Assembly: GCA_008828725.1 (NCBI GenBank)
Contig: MEHQ01002412.1
Location: 81,148 to 145,147, forward strand
Source: Saccharina japonica
Lineage: Eukaryota > Sar > Phaeophyceae > Laminariales > Laminariaceae
Reading direction: 5' to 3'
DNA: 64,000 bases
Part shown: in pieces, positions 50,930-62,611 of the stretch
How positions within the stretch are numbered: position 1 is the stretch's first letter
Layout: every line of letters starts with the position of its first letter
Translations under genes and position numbers: made by a program
Notes under the pieces: model-generated
The model's database searches: none
Told to the model about the DNA's origin: nothing
The model's input: the letters and a program-made list of their open reading frames with translations, nothing else

Positions 50930-51125
50930 AGATTCCGAGTCCGAGTCATTGGGACTCAGTCGTTGACTCGCGAGTCCGAGTCATCATGTTGAAGTAGATC
51001 CTAGGCACCGAAGGCTGACATGACTGATTCCTCGCGAGTCCCTAGGGAACACGTAGCTGGAATGGCTTACTCCTCGCGAGTCCCTACGAGGGTACCGAAA
51101 ACTTAAATGGCTGAGCCCTTGGCCA
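50930..51125. repeat. Minisatellite family D (CTCGCGAGTCC)
   Basis: Four or so degenerate 45-60-bp units sharing CTCGCGAGTCCCTA and GGTACCGAAAGCTGAAT-like sequence. A second cluster of the same unit lies at 61965-62165. Confidence 0.75.
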
Positions 51126-51349
51126 AAGAAAAATCAAAGACGTTTTGTGGAGGTCGCCTCCTCAGGCGGTCAGTCGGCCGTGTCGGAGAGTCTTGGACCG
51201 GTTTGGACGAGACCTTGATGCGCATGTTTTTTCCTTACATGTAGCAAGGAAGTGCATCCACAAAAACCCCCCCCTCGCATCTCGCAAGGGGAGATCTAGA
51301 GTGTGGGAGTGCGGGGTCGTTCTGGTAGTAGATAGATGACCCTTTTTTT

Positions 51350-51550
51350 TGTTTCCATCCCATGTATTTTCGTCGCCCTTCCTTTCTCTCTCCTTCCTAT
51401 TACGGAGGACCCTTAGTAAATAGGACCTACGGTGCACACAAATACCTATATATATACTTATGTTTACTAACAATATTTGGTCCTATTTACTAAGGTCTCC
51501 CGTAATACTCGTAACTCGGATCCGGGGTCACAAAGTAGGCTCTTCTCCGT
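51350..51550 (+). repeat. Family B repeat interrupted by a MITE
   Basis: Family B landmarks CGTCGCCCTTCCTTTCTCTC (51372) and CTCGTAACTCGGATCCGGGG (51508) are separated by the M2 element at 51401-51505. They are contiguous in other B copies. Confidence 0.75.
51401..51505. mobile_element. MITE family M2 inserted in family B
   Basis: 105 bp: TACGGAGGACCCTTAGTAAA on the left, TTTACTAAGGTCTCCCGTA on the right, next to TA-containing flanks. The interrupted family B repeat proves insertion. Non-coding. Confidence 0.85.
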
Positions 51551-54535
51551 CCTCCCACTGGTCTACTCCCTGGTTGGTAGCGTTCTGTTGTTTTTTTTTT
51601 TGTATTTCCAAACGTCAATCATATAGAGACCATCCATGATGGCAGGTCTCGTAGACCGGACGTTGGTTAACGCCTTTTCATGGTTGGCATGTGTGATCAG
51701 AGTTGACGATGTCTGCGGTCTGCGTAGTACTCTGCCGTCCACAAGATTTCACTGCTGACGTGTTTCTTAGTTTATTATTAATCTGTGTGGTGTGTGCTCT
51801 TCGCATTGAACCTCTATGTCTACCCGTCGACATCCAGCACACCCAGTCAGTGTTCGACTCTTCATGCTAGAGACATACAACAAGTCATTATGAGGTCACA
51901 AAATCAAACTAATAAATTGCAATGCCGTAAGCAGAGCAGACAATGCAACGCACATACGCCGACCATTCACCCTACGAAGAGAGATTCAAGTTATCAGGAG
52001 GTCACAAAACCACGACACAGAGATAGATCAGATAGATCAGATGGAGGTCGCCTCCTCAGATGACGTCGGCTGTGTCGGGGTCTTGGACTGGTTTGGCCGA
52101 GGCCTTGACGCGCACGATTCTTACATACATGTGGAAAGGAGGTGCATCCACAAAACCTCCCTCACATCTCGCAAGAAGATATCTCATAATAGATAAGAGT
52201 GTGAGAGTGGGCGTCGTTCTGGTAGATAAATGACCTTTTACTCCCTGGTTAGTAGCGTTCTGTTGGGGGGTTTTGTATTCCCGAACTTCAATCATATAGA
52301 GACCATCCATGATGGCAGGTCTCGTAGACCGGACGTTGGGTAACGCATCTTCATGGTTGGCATTTTATTTGTGATCAGAGTTTGGCGATGTCTGCGCAGT
52401 ACCCTATCCTCCACAATTTGTGTGGTGTGTATTCTTCGCATTGAACCGTTCTTTCTACCCGTCGACATCAGTGTCCGTGCCGACTCTTCATGCTAGAGAC
52501 ATACAACAAGTTATTATGAGGTCACAAAACCAAACTAATAAATTGCAATGCCGTAAGCAGAGCAGACAATGCAACGCACATACATACGCCGACCATTCAC
52601 CCTACGAAGAGAGATTCAAGTTATTATTAGGAGGTCACAAAACCACGACACAGAAGATAGATGGAGGTCGCCTCCTCAGATGACGCCGGCCGTGTCGGGG
52701 TCTTGGACTGGTTCGGCCGAGGCCTTGACGCGCACTTTTCTTCCTTGCATGTGGAAAGGAGGTGCATCCACAAAACCTCCCTCACATCTCGCAAGGAGAT
52801 ATCTCATAATAGATAAGAGTGTGAGAATGGGCGTCGTTCTGGGAGACAAATGACCTTTTGCTCCCTGGTTAGTAGCGTTCTGTTGGGGTTCTTTGTATTC
52901 CCAATCTTCAATAAAATAGAGACCATCCATGATGGCAGGTCTCGTAGACCGGACGTTGGTTAACGTATCTTCATGGTTGGCATTTTATTTGTGATCAGAG
53001 CTTGACAATGTCTGCGCAGTACCCGATCCTGCACAATTTGTGTGGTGTGTATTCTTCACGTTGAACTACCCGTCGACATCCACAGCACACCCAATGTTCG
53101 TGCCGACTCTTCATGCTAGAGACATACAACAAGTTATTATGAGGTCACAAAACCAAACTATTAATAGTAAGTTGCAATACCGTTAGCAGAGCAGACAATG
53201 CAATGCACATACATACGCCGATTATTAATCCTAGAGAGATACAAGTTATTACGAGGTCACAAAACCACGACACAAATATATATGGAGGTCGCCTCCTCAG
53301 ATGATGTCGACAGTGTCGGGGTCTTGGATCGGTTGGGCTTAGGCCTTGACGCGCATTTTTCTTCCTTGCATGTGGAAAGGAGATGCATCCACAAAACCTC
53401 TCTCGCATCTCGCAAGGAGAGATCTCATAGATAAGAGCACCGATAAGATTGTGAGAGTGGACGCCGTTCTGGTGGATAGATGACCCTTTACCCTTGGTTG
53501 GTAGTCTTTTTTATTTTATTTCATTATTATTCTCGAACGTCAATCATATCGAGACCATCCATGATGGCAGGTTTCGTAGACCGGACGTTGGTTAACGTAT
53601 CTCCATGATTTGCATTTGTGATCAGAGCCTATGGGGGACGACAACCGAAAAAAGACGAGGCCTTGACGCGCACTTTTATTCCTTACATGGGCAAAGGAGG
53701 TGCCTCCACAAAACCTCCCTAGCATCTCGCAAGGAGAGATCTAATCTAGAAAAGAGCACCGATAAGAGTGTGAGAATGGACGTCGTTCTGGTAGATGGAT
53801 GACTGACCCTTTACTCCCTGGTTGGTACCGTTCTGTTGTTTTTTTTGTATTCCCGAACGTCTATCATAGACCACCCATGATGGCAGGTTTCGTAGACCGG
53901 ACGTTTATTTAATGTGCTGTAAATTCACGATTGGCATTTTTTGTGATTAGAGCTTGACGATATCTGCGCAGTACCCGATCCTCCACAATTTGTGTGGTGT
54001 GTGTTCTTCGCATTGAACCGTTATTTATACCCGTCGACATCCACACACCACAGCACACCCAGTGTCCGCGCCGACTCTTCATGCTATTAATAGAGATATT
54101 CAAGTTATTATGAGGTCACAAAACCAAACTAATACTTTGCAGCGCCGTAAGCAGAGCAGACAATGCAACGCAAATACGCCGATTATTCACCCCACCAAGA
54201 GAGATAAAAGTTATTATTAGGAGGTGACAAAACAACGACACAGAGATAGATCAGATGGAGGTCGCCTCCTCAGATGACGTCGGCCGTGCCGGGGTCTTGG
54301 ACTGGTTTGGCCGAGGCCTTGACGAGCACGTTCCTTCCTTACCTGTGGAAAGGAGGTGCATCCACAAAAAAAACTCCTTCGCATCCCGCAAGGAGAGATC
54401 TCATACATAATAGCACCGATAGGAGTGTGAGAGTGGACCTCGTTCTGGTAGATAGATGACCCTTTACCCTTCACTCCCTGGTTGGTAGCGTTCTGTTGTA
54501 TTTTTTTTGTATTCCTGAACTTGAATCATACAGAG

Positions 54536-54707
54536 TAGTGATCCCTGTATAATGCCGGTGTGTGCCAGACCTCGATACCGGCATTATAGCGGGCACAGGC
54601 ATTATTCGTGAATAATGCCGATTCGGCATTATTCACGATTTGGGATTCTTCAATAATGCCGATACCGGCACTATTGAAGAATCATTCAGTTTCAGAGTGC
54701 ACCACTA
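54536..54707. mobile_element. Putative small TIR element rich in AATGCCG palindromes
   Basis: 172 bp starting TAGTGATCC and ending GCACCACTA, partial inverse ends. It interrupts the sequence AATCATA-AGAG that normally continues to ACCATCCATGATGG in the tandem unit. Inside, ATAATGCCG and its inverse occur about eight times. A target-site duplication is not evident. Confidence 0.45.
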
Positions 54708-54969
54708 AAGGCAATAAGCGAACAAGAAGTACAATGTGATGAGGGTTTGGGGTGGGGTTGTTTTCCTCCAGCAGCTTTCGCGCGCTTCGACCCTCTCGCA
54801 CCAAAGAGACCCGTGGCTGGCACTGGCCGCTTGCTCGCGGAAGCCTTCGAGGCGTCGGCGGATTGCTTGGTGGCAGCGCATCAAGGGCAGATGCGGTGGA
54901 TTTCGCTTCCGCCCTCTCGCTCTGGTTCACCACACAAGCCGTGCAGTCGCCCACCACACCCTCCCCGAC

Positions 54970-55097
54970 ATGGGTGTGTGTGTGTTCTTCACATTAAACC
55001 TTCCGTTTTACCCGTCGACATCCAGCACACCCAGTGTCCGTGCCGATTCTTAATCCTAAAAAGGTACCAGTTCTGTGGTCACAAAACTACGACACAG
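54970..55097 (-). repeat. Family A module, inverted, at the 5' side of the LINE
   Basis: GTGTGTTCTTCACATTAAAC to GGTCACAAAACTACGACACA, fused directly to the RT frame. An inverse, diverged copy ends the LINE at 56985-57090. Confidence 0.8.
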
Positions 55098-56350
55098 ACA
55101 TTGACCTTCAGAAGGCTTATGACTCCGTCGACCGAGAGTTGTTGTGGGTGGTGCTCGCACGCTTCGGCATACCAGAGAAGATGTTGACGGTTATCCGCCA
55201 ATTCCACGAAGGCATGCGAGCTCGCGTGCGTACGGATGACGGTGAGCACTCTGAATGGTTCGATGTCACTCAGGGACTGCGGCAAGGATGTGTGCTGTCA
55301 CCGCTTTTGTTCAATGTCTTCTTCGCTGCTGTGATACACGCCGTACTGATACGCTTCAGTGAGGACCCAGACATCTTGAGGGACCTGGTTCACCTCGAGG
55401 AGGACCTCGGGGCGGACGGAGTGAGGGAGGACCCACTAGCACGTGTACGGAGAGCAATATGGGGTATGCTGTACGCCGACGATGCAGGCGTTGTGTCTAA
55501 ATCGGCGGAAGGGCTTGCGAAGATGATGACCGTTATTGTGACCGTTTTCGAAGCAGCTGGTCTCACCGTATCCGAAAAGAAAACGGAGACTATGCTACTG
55601 CGGACACCAAACCAGGCACTCCGGACCTCACCGCTCGTCATCGAAGCAGCGGGCCAGAGGTATAAACAGACAACGCAGTTTGTGTACCTTGGCGGTCTTA
55701 TCGTCGCAAACGCGGACATTATGCCAGAGATCAAACGACGCATCCGACTCGCATGGGCATGCTACAATCGGTTCAAGCGGGAGCTGTACGATATGGAGGA
55801 TGCCCCGTTCACTCTAAAGGTGCGCATGCTAAAGGCCGAGGTGATGGAGACACTGCTGTACGGGTGTGTGACGTGGACCCTTGGCCAGGAGCACTTCGCT
55901 GAGCTCCGAACGGCACACCACAATTTCCTCCTACGGATCATTGGTTTCCAGCGCCGACAACGCACCGACCACCCCATGTCGTACGCTAAGGCTCTCAAGA
56001 AGGCACAATGCGAGAGCGTTGTGACTACCATTCTCAAGCGACGCCTCCTATTTGCGGGGGCCTTACAGCGCACGACCAATGAGCGGCTGACCCGGAAGGT
56101 GATGTTTGGGACGATCGTCGGTGGGACGAACCCGGGACCTGGCCGCCCAGAAAAGAACTGGGCACAATGTCTAGCAGACGACCTCAGGGTTTTTCGAGCG
56201 ACAGAGGGCTCCACAGAAAGCTCCCCTGTACTGTTCGGAGCAGAGACGTTACTATGGCCGAGGGCGGCAAAAAAGAGGGGGGTGTGGTATCGGGGAGTTG
56301 GCGAGGCGGGCCTACGGCATGGCAAGCTGAGGAACGGCCAAGAGAGGTGA
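55034..56350 (+). CDS. RTE-like LINE reverse transcriptase (5'-truncated)
   Basis: An open frame of 438 codons. The first roughly 20 codons come from the family A repeat; true LINE sequence begins at about 55100 with RT motif [16 protein letters not shown] (D in place). It continues with motif [18 protein letters not shown] and motif [14 protein letters not shown] (both Asp present), then [10 protein letters not shown], the VYLGGLIV thumb start, the [20 protein letters not shown] helix and the [12 protein letters not shown] block. Reverse transcription of LINE RNA during target-primed integration is the family role. The fingers and palm start before motif A, and any N-terminal endonuclease, are missing, so the copy is truncated and unlikely to be autonomous. 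The open frame is the longest of this family in the window; relatives at 5055 and 60770-62064 are decayed. It could be recent or simply lucky. Confidence 0.85.
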   Translation: MSVPILNPKKVPVLWSQNYDTDIDLQKAYDSVDRELLWVVLARFGIPEKMLTVIRQFHEGMRARVRTDDGEHSEWFDVTQGLRQGCVLSPLLFNVFFAAVIHAVLIRFSEDPDILRDLVHLEEDLGADGVREDPLARVRRAIWGMLYADDAGVVSKSAEGLAKMMTVIVTVFEAAGLTVSEKKTETMLLRTPNQALRTSPLVIEAAGQRYKQTTQFVYLGGLIVANADIMPEIKRRIRLAWACYNRFKRELYDMEDAPFTLKVRMLKAEVMETLLYGCVTWTLGQEHFAELRTAHHNFLLRIIGFQRRQRTDHPMSYAKALKKAQCESVVTTILKRRLLFAGALQRTTNERLTRKVMFGTIVGGTNPGPGRPEKNWAQCLADDLRVFRATEGSTESSPVLFGAETLLWPRAAKKRGVWYRGVGEAGLRHGKLRNGQER

Positions 56351-57088
56351 CAAGGATAGAGGGGGGGGGGGGGGGGCGACCGTACTAATACAGCTGTCGA
56401 CGAATGCAGAAACGAAATTATAGATCGTGCGGCAAGGCATCCGCTCGACTAGTCCTTGAATCCTATTATTTGTTTCCTGTTGATTTGTTCACTGGGGGGG
56501 GCGCGGCAGAGGTAGTACCGGCTTTTGACACTGTTTGTTTTTAGAGTGGGAATGAGATGGTAGAAGGTGTGACATGGTCCCCGTATCGGTTTTTATAGCA
56601 GACGGGAACCTGTTATTACCATCGCCTTGAGCTTGCCTTGAGAAATATTTTTCTCTTTTCCTCTCTCGTGTCTTCTTTCTTGCTTTTTTGCCTTGTGTCT
56701 CCCTTTGTTTCCACCCTATGCCGGCGTCTTCATCTTTTTCATGTTGCCTCGTCCGTGCAGCAGTTAGCTGTTCCTCTTGGGCATGTGTGTTTTTCTTCAA
56801 GGGGCACTTATGTCTCCCTGCGTCATTTGTATTCTGTTTCATTTCAGAACTTGTTTTATTTTGTCTTTTTGTTCTTATTGTTTGGTTCGGCTCGTGTCGC
56901 TGTGTTCTCGTACCCGATACGTTACGCATCTCACTTGCTTTACCCATTAATTTGCGTTTATTTTGTTTTGGTTTTTCTCTGTTTCACAGTCTGTGACCAC
57001 AGAATTTGTATCTCTCTAGGATTGGGAATCAGGACAGGCACTGGGTGTACTGATGTGGTTGAGTAGAAAGAACGGGTTTAATGTGAAG

Positions 57089-57142
<54 letters not shown>
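56351..57142 (+). repeat. LINE 3' UTR, family A-like terminus and (CAA)n tail
   Basis: A T-rich UTR (56460-56980), then TCTGTGACCACAGAATTTGT, TGGGAATCAGGACAGGCACT and GGGTTTAATGTGAAGA. About 17 CAA units to 57142 follow directly. RTE-type LINEs commonly end in such short tandem repeats. Confidence 0.75.
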
Positions 57143-57145
<3 letters not shown>

Positions 57146-57600
57146 CAACATGCGATGGGAAGAACGAAAGAAAAAAAAAAGAGTCGGTCGCCCCGATGGT
57201 CTGACAATACTCGTACATGGCGGTACCCTCGAATACTTATAATAGTTGATTTACTTGGATCGAACCTAACGTGGGTCGGACTTTTGAGTTTATGTGCAAA
57301 AATACATAAAAAAACGGAATCAATTACTACTGCTGATGTGCTGAGAGCGCTTATTAAGGGCCATATATTTCCAAAAATTCCAACATTTGTTTTCGCCGAA
57401 TTTTCTAGATTTCCATTTTTTCCATTTTCTTTTCCATTTATTGGAACGTGAAGCCTTCCAAACATTTTGCCCTCTGAAGAATTTCCAATATTTCCAATAT
57501 TTCCAAGGTTTCCTTTTTTTGTTTTGGAAAACAATATTGGAAATTATGGCAAAAAGCTGATCGATAAGAACGACCCTAAGAGTAGCGTCCGTGGGCACAA
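57143..57600. other. No gene recognised
   Basis: A TTTCCA-rich segment (57365-57545) with CCAATATTTCCAATATTTCC. Frames here are low complexity. Confidence 0.4.
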
Positions 57601-57607
57601 CTCGGTG

Positions 57608-57770
57608 CAAGTCGACGAGGCTGAAGTATTCTCGCGATGAAAATGCAAGGCACGAACCGTAATGGGGGAGGAGGGAGAAGAACCTACTTTGACTTTGTGA
57701 CCCCAGATCTGAGCTACGACTGCGAAGGAAGGAGAGATAAAAGAAGGGCGAAGAAAATGTATGGGATGAG
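57608..57770 (-). repeat. Family B repeat, minus orientation
   Basis: GTCGACGAGGCTGAAGTATT, TCTCGCGATGAAAATGCAAG, GACCCCAGATCTGAGCTACG and GAAGGGCGAAGAAAATG. Confidence 0.7.
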
Positions 57771-59115
57771 AGAGAAACAAAACAGTAGGGGTCCGCCTTT
57801 AAGAAATATCCTGGTAAGAAAGGGAGGCCGACATTGTTAAAAAAAAAATGCCGGGGTACAGTTGTAGGAAATTGGGTGTAAGAAGGACAGCTTCAACCGG
57901 GCAACGAAATAGGAAACGGCCACAATATAAAGCCGCAGTGACTGCCGTTTAATGTGAAGAACACACACACCGAACTTAAAAAATGAGGTGGCTCCGTAGC
58001 GTAGCACATTTTTATAAGAAACACAGCACGTTAAAACCTCCCAGCCGTGTTACGTGTATCGTACAGAAAATATACCATATACCAGGCACATCAGGTGTAC
58101 ACGAAAACAAGAGAAAACGGAGCCACACGCATCACCATGTCGGGATTGAAAACAAGGTATCATAGCGGGTTGTTGTTATGTTGCCGGAAATTAAATATAT
58201 GTATTTGTGTTTTGTTTTACTTGGTTTCACTATACCCCCCTCTCTGGGACTAAAATAAAAACGCGTGTTTTTATCTTTTTCGGCTTCGGCCTCTAGACTT
58301 TGGAAAAAAAAAATGAAAAAAAAATCGGACGTTGCGTGGTCAAAATAAAACATACGTAGTGTTACTCCTATGATATATAATAAAATATCATATACGAGTA
58401 TATGATATGTATTATAGGTAACTTGCCCCCCCCAAAATGTGCAGGGCGTTAAAAAAAACAGGTGCTCTCAATTGCCTTGAGGAGGGGGTTAGGGAATCAG
58501 GACGAGGGCTGACTCCCGAAGTCCGCAATGCGAAGCTTTCAACTTAGTGGGGGGTGAGTTGGTCCTCGTAGTGTTAGTCTATACTTGCCAGGCTTGATTG
58601 AATTTACATTTGCGCTACGTCAATGGTATTTTGGTATTTTGTTTCTCGCCGCAGCTCATGGTGGATACAGTAGTAAAGGCCCTCCAAGAACAATTCGTAT
58701 TTGTAGTGAGCCTCAGATTACTCATTTTTGCTCAACGCCAGGTCACTTTCTTTTATCACGTTTCTATTCCACCGAATGCATTGAAAGCTTTTTTTCGTAT
58801 ATGAGTATTTCGTATTAATTCCAGATATTCGGAAAGGGTGACCTTTGCCTCGATGTTTCGGTGGCCGTGTGTGCTGGGAGTGTCACACATGCACACGAGG
58901 ACCGCAACCTCTACGAGCCACCAGCAACACACTGCAAAAAATATACATGGGTATAATCAATTCGTAGTCCATCGATATATACAAATATTACAAATTACAA
59001 TTGAAACGATATCGCTCAGAACCCTTCAACAACACGCCGCCAAAACACTTCGAGCCTCTGGGTGGAATTTTCTCCTGTCTCTGTGTGCTCTTCACTCCTG
59101 CACGCGACCGGTCGA
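57771..59115. other. No gene recognised
   Basis: A stub of the family A terminus lies at 57948-57972 (TTTAATGTGAAGAACACACA). A purely AT palindrome (ATATCATATACGAGTATATG) is near 58385. Short frames are without domains. Confidence 0.4.
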
Positions 59116-60132
59116 CAGTGATGTGAACCGACAACCGAAAGTCGTTTTTTTCGGTCGGATAATTTCGGTTTTTCCAAACCGAAAACCGACTTTTATTTTT
59201 CGGTTTTTCGGTTGCCGATATAAAACGAAACCGAAAAACCGACTCGGTAGTTTTTCAGTCGTTTTTTTTGTTCTTGTCCCGAAAATCAATAACGCCTACA
59301 TATCTACATGGAAACCCCGTTTTGAATAGACATGGACACACAGCACATATCACATAGCCCGCACCAGCAGCGACAGCAACAGCCGCACAGGGCACAGGGT
59401 ACAGCGGTACAGCAGTGCGTCGCGAGACTGCGAAGGATAACCATCTCCGGTTCAGGCGGCAGTGCTGACTCTGACCTTCAGCCGGAGGCAGAGGCGGGTA
59501 TACTTACAGCCCCCCCTTCAGCAACCTAGCGTTCTTGATGGTGTTACGACGTAGCTGTACGCTGCAAGATGTATCTATCATCTATCATTACATCATACAT
59601 ACATGGTATCTAGACTACACATCAGCAGTTCCCTCATATACACTCAACTAGCAAAGATGAGCTTCGACGAAATCCTCGAGCTCACCCTGAGCTCACAGCT
59701 GTTGTTTTTTTTTTATTTTTTGTAATATAATACTGTCCTACTGTTTTTTTTTATTGTACGTAGCAACAGCTGTTAAATGTACCTGTATGTAGCTATTTAT
59801 TGTCGGCTGCAGATTATAAATATGCATGTCGGCCTGTACCGCCGTGTGTGGCGCAGCAGACGCAGGTACTGCAGGAGGGCTACTTGACACCACACCACGA
59901 TCTCATCTCGTCACATTATGCCAACACATGCGCGCCGCACCCTTCGAAATGTGGGCCAATTGGCTACAGCAGTAGTTTAGTCGGGAAACCGACCGAAAAA
60001 CCGACCGAAAATGTTCGGTTTCGGTTTCGGTTTTTTTCGGTTTGAAACAAAAACCGACCGAAACCGACCGACTTCTCGGTGAGAAACCGAAAAACCGATC
60101 GAGTCCTTTTTCATTTTCGGTTCACATCACTG
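59116..60132. mobile_element. hAT-like element with AACCGA subterminal repeats
   Basis: 1017 bp with 15-bp inverted ends CAGTGATGTGAACCG and CGGTTCACATCACTG. Both subterminal regions (59116-59250 and 59985-60120) are crowded with AAACCGA / TCGGTTT words. CAGTGATG ends are typical of hAT elements, but the flanking 8-mers do not match, so target-site support is lacking. It sits inside a family A-like stretch. The 65-codon frame at 59332-59529 has no recognisable domain. Confidence 0.6.
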
Positions 60133-60134
60133 CA

Positions 60135-60745
60135 CACACCACAGCACACCCAGTGTCCGCGCCGACTCTTCATGCTAGAGAGATACAAGTTATTATCGGG
60201 TCACAAAACCACGGCACAGATGCACTATTAATAATAATCTGCAATGCAGAGCAGACAACGCAACGCACATATATATACACCATTCTTTGCTTTTCCCTTT
60301 TCGCTCTTTCTTTTCTGTTCTTCTCTTTCACGCAGCTGGGTTGCTAGCAGGGTAGGTCGTGCCTGTCGTATATGGCATTGCATTTTCTGCTCCTCTGCTT
60401 ATTACTGCATTGCAGCGTAGTTAGTAAAGTACGCGACAGCACTTAAGAACTCGGCAGTTAAGAATTTTAGGCTGGATTTCTAGACGAAAATAATAACATT
60501 ATTACCTCTTTTGTACTGAACATAGTGCAGGACACACCCTGCCTTACGTAAGAATTCCAGCCTGGCCAGAAATAAGAGATTCTGAACTGGTGTCGCGTAC
60601 TGCTGTATCTCTGTGGTGCAGTTTTGTGATCGCAGAACTCGTATCTCTCTAGGATGAAGAATCGGCACAGACACTGACTGGGTGTGCTGGATGTCGACGG
60701 GTAGAAAGGGCGGTTTAATGTGAAGAACACAAGAACACACACAAA
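60135..60745. repeat. Family A pair in inverted orientation, with MITE insertion
   Basis: 60135-60270 is family A on one strand and 60280-60745 on the other, with (GT)n-rich ends pointing outward. The right arm is split at GCGTAG/TGTATCTCTGTG by the MITE 60427-60602. Confidence 0.7.
60427..60602. mobile_element. MITE family M1 inserted in family A
   Basis: 176 bp: AAGTACGCGACAGC on the left and GGTGTCGCGTACTG on the right, with TTAAGAATTTTAGGCTGGAT and ATTCCAGCCTGGCC inside. Confidence 0.75.
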
Positions 60746-60771
60746 CATTAACGGCAGGCACGATCTACCCT

Positions 60772-62064
60772 GTTGTTGTTGTTGTTGTTGTTGTTGTCTT
60801 CACATTAAACTCGTTTCAGTTGCTAATCCCTATATAGTCTGATCTAGCAAGATCACAGCCCGTGGTCACAAAAGTGCTAGAGCCATCAGAGAATCCTAAA
60901 GAACACGCACACTTATCATAGCAGGGAAAGGATACACCAGTCCGAAGAGGTACACCTAAAACCCCCCCCCCCCCCCCCTGCCCCCTGCCATTCCCTTGTG
61001 CACCACCCACAACGGATGCGTGGCGCTGCCTACTCTGATCCGCTTCATCCTTGTGCCACCTGGCCATGAACCGTTCGGCTGCTTCGGGGACCCCCCTGTA
61101 CCACTTGCCCACCTTCTGTGCTGCAACGATCCACACCGCGGTCTCTACTCAAACACCAACAACGGGGAATGTGCCGTGGACCCCTCGGTGGCTCGAGACT
61201 TAACTTTGAGGTCTTCAACAAGGCATTTCTGCCAAGCATTTGGCTGTCAGCCCGGTCCCACCGGTCATCGTCCCGAACATCACCCGACCGGATAGTCGCG
61301 TCTTCTTGTTGTGTTGCCGTGCCACGGCCCCCCCGCAAAGAACTGCCGCCGTTTACGGATGGATAGTCATTTCGATATTTTTGCATCCTGTCTGCTTTTG
61401 AGGGCCTTCGCGTACGAGAGCGTCGTGTAGTCGCCACGCTGTCAGCGCTGGGAGCCAATGAAATAATGACACGCAGGAATGCTTGGTGGTGTACCGATCG
61501 GAGACTGGCGAGGTGTTGTGCACTGAGAGCATGCCCGCATGACAATGAGACGGATCCGTCCATCGAGCGATTTCGAGCGAGAGGTCAGCGTCTTATCGTG
61601 GAAAATGACGCCAAGTACATATATATAAGAAGTGGCTCGAGAGTGGCTCTTCTGTCTATACCTCTGACCAGCTAGCTGCTTCGATAATGAGCGGCGGAGC
61701 AGGGGGGCGGATGTTTGTTCCCCCCCTGTGTTCGTATAAAAGCATACACCCTCTCCGTCTCCTTTTCCGAGACCGTGAGGCCTGCTGCTTCGAAGACAGC
61801 AGTCACGATGCCTGTCATCATTTATTTAGCAAGCCCCTCCGCCGACTTTCGAGACAACTCCTCCTCCTGCGTCACATCGGCGTACAGCGTGCCCCACACA
61901 CTGCCCTTCGCACGCAGGCCAATATGGCGCCACCCCTCTTTTCCTACAATAATACACTCTGAGTCCCCAGGATACCAGAAATAAGGAAATAAATTATTTG
62001 AGCCCTCGCGAGTTCCCAGGGTGGCACTGAAACCCGAAACGACTGAGTCCTCGCGAGTCCACAC
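60772..62064 (-). pseudogene. Decayed RTE-like LINE with family C 3' UTR and (CAA)n tail
   Basis: On the minus strand from 62064: motif C region GTLYADVTQEEELSRKSAEG (YADD has become YADV), thumb remnants to 61700, then LRSVHHQAFLRVI and a frame with NALLKTSK (61563-61045), all alignable with the protein at 55034-56350. The 3' coding tail VGKWYRGVPEAAERFMARWH (61125-61040) passes into family C (60970-60797) and a (CAA)n tail (60797-60772). Motif C loss and frameshifts make it inactive. Confidence 0.7.
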
Positions 62065-62165
62065 GAGTACCTAGGGTGCTGAAAGCTGAATAACTGACTG
62101 AGTCCTCGCGAGTCTCCCTCGGGTACCGAAAGCTGGAAAGGACTGAGTCCGCTCGCGAGTCCCTC
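61965..62165. repeat. Minisatellite family D, second locus
   Basis: Units with GAGTCCTCGCGAGTC and GGGTACCGAAAGCTG, as at 50.9-51.1 kb. Confidence 0.75.
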
Positions 62166-62184
62166 TTTTTCCCCTTTTTGTTTC

Positions 62185-62400
62185 TCCGTCCCCATGTTAT
62201 TATCTTCGCCCGTCTTTCCTCTCTCCCTCTCTTACTGTAGATCGTAACTCAGATCCGGCCTCACAAAAATAGGCTCTTCTCCTATTAATAGCTCCCTCCC
62301 CACTACGTACGGCGGTGCGTGCCTTTCTTTTCATTTTTTATCGCGAGAAGATGTCAGCAATTTTCTTCTCTCCTCGTCGACTCTCGGCAAAAATGGTGCC
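62185..62400 (+). repeat. Family B repeat
   Basis: TATTATCTTCGCCCG, CGTAACTCAGATCCGGCCTC, TATCGCGAGAAGATGTCAGC and CGTCGACTCTC, with a TATTAATAG insertion. Confidence 0.7.
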
Positions 62401-62611
62401 CACCCACGCGCTCTCGACAGTTAGTTGGTGTCATTTGAGAATAAAATCCTCCATACATACGGAGACTCGAACTCCCGACCTCCACCTTAGCAACCTTCGT
62501 GGTTTTCTGTTACGTATATATAGACATATACTTATACTTACTTTTGTCTTTCTTAGGGATCCCTCATCCCTGGCCTCTCAGAGCTCCCACTTCGAACACC
62601 GCCTCCGTTCA

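Larger units (their letters stand above)
51130..54535. repeat. Tandem array of about 620-640-bp units
   Basis: Unit landmarks in order: TGTGGTGTGTGTTCTTCGCA, CTACCCGTCGACATC, CGACTCTTCATGCTAGAGAC, GCAGAGCAGACAATGCAACG, GGAGGTCGCCTCCTCAGATG, GGCCGAGGCCTTGACGCGCA, GGTGCATCCACAAAACCTCC, CCATCCATGATGGCAGGTCT. Complete units start near 51784, 52420 and 53039; a 3' partial unit is at about 53655-53990, and a last unit runs 53991-54535. A 5' partial (51130-51350 plus 51555-51783) is split by a family B repeat. Its first part is related to family A. No coding frame is conserved between units. Confidence 0.85.
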
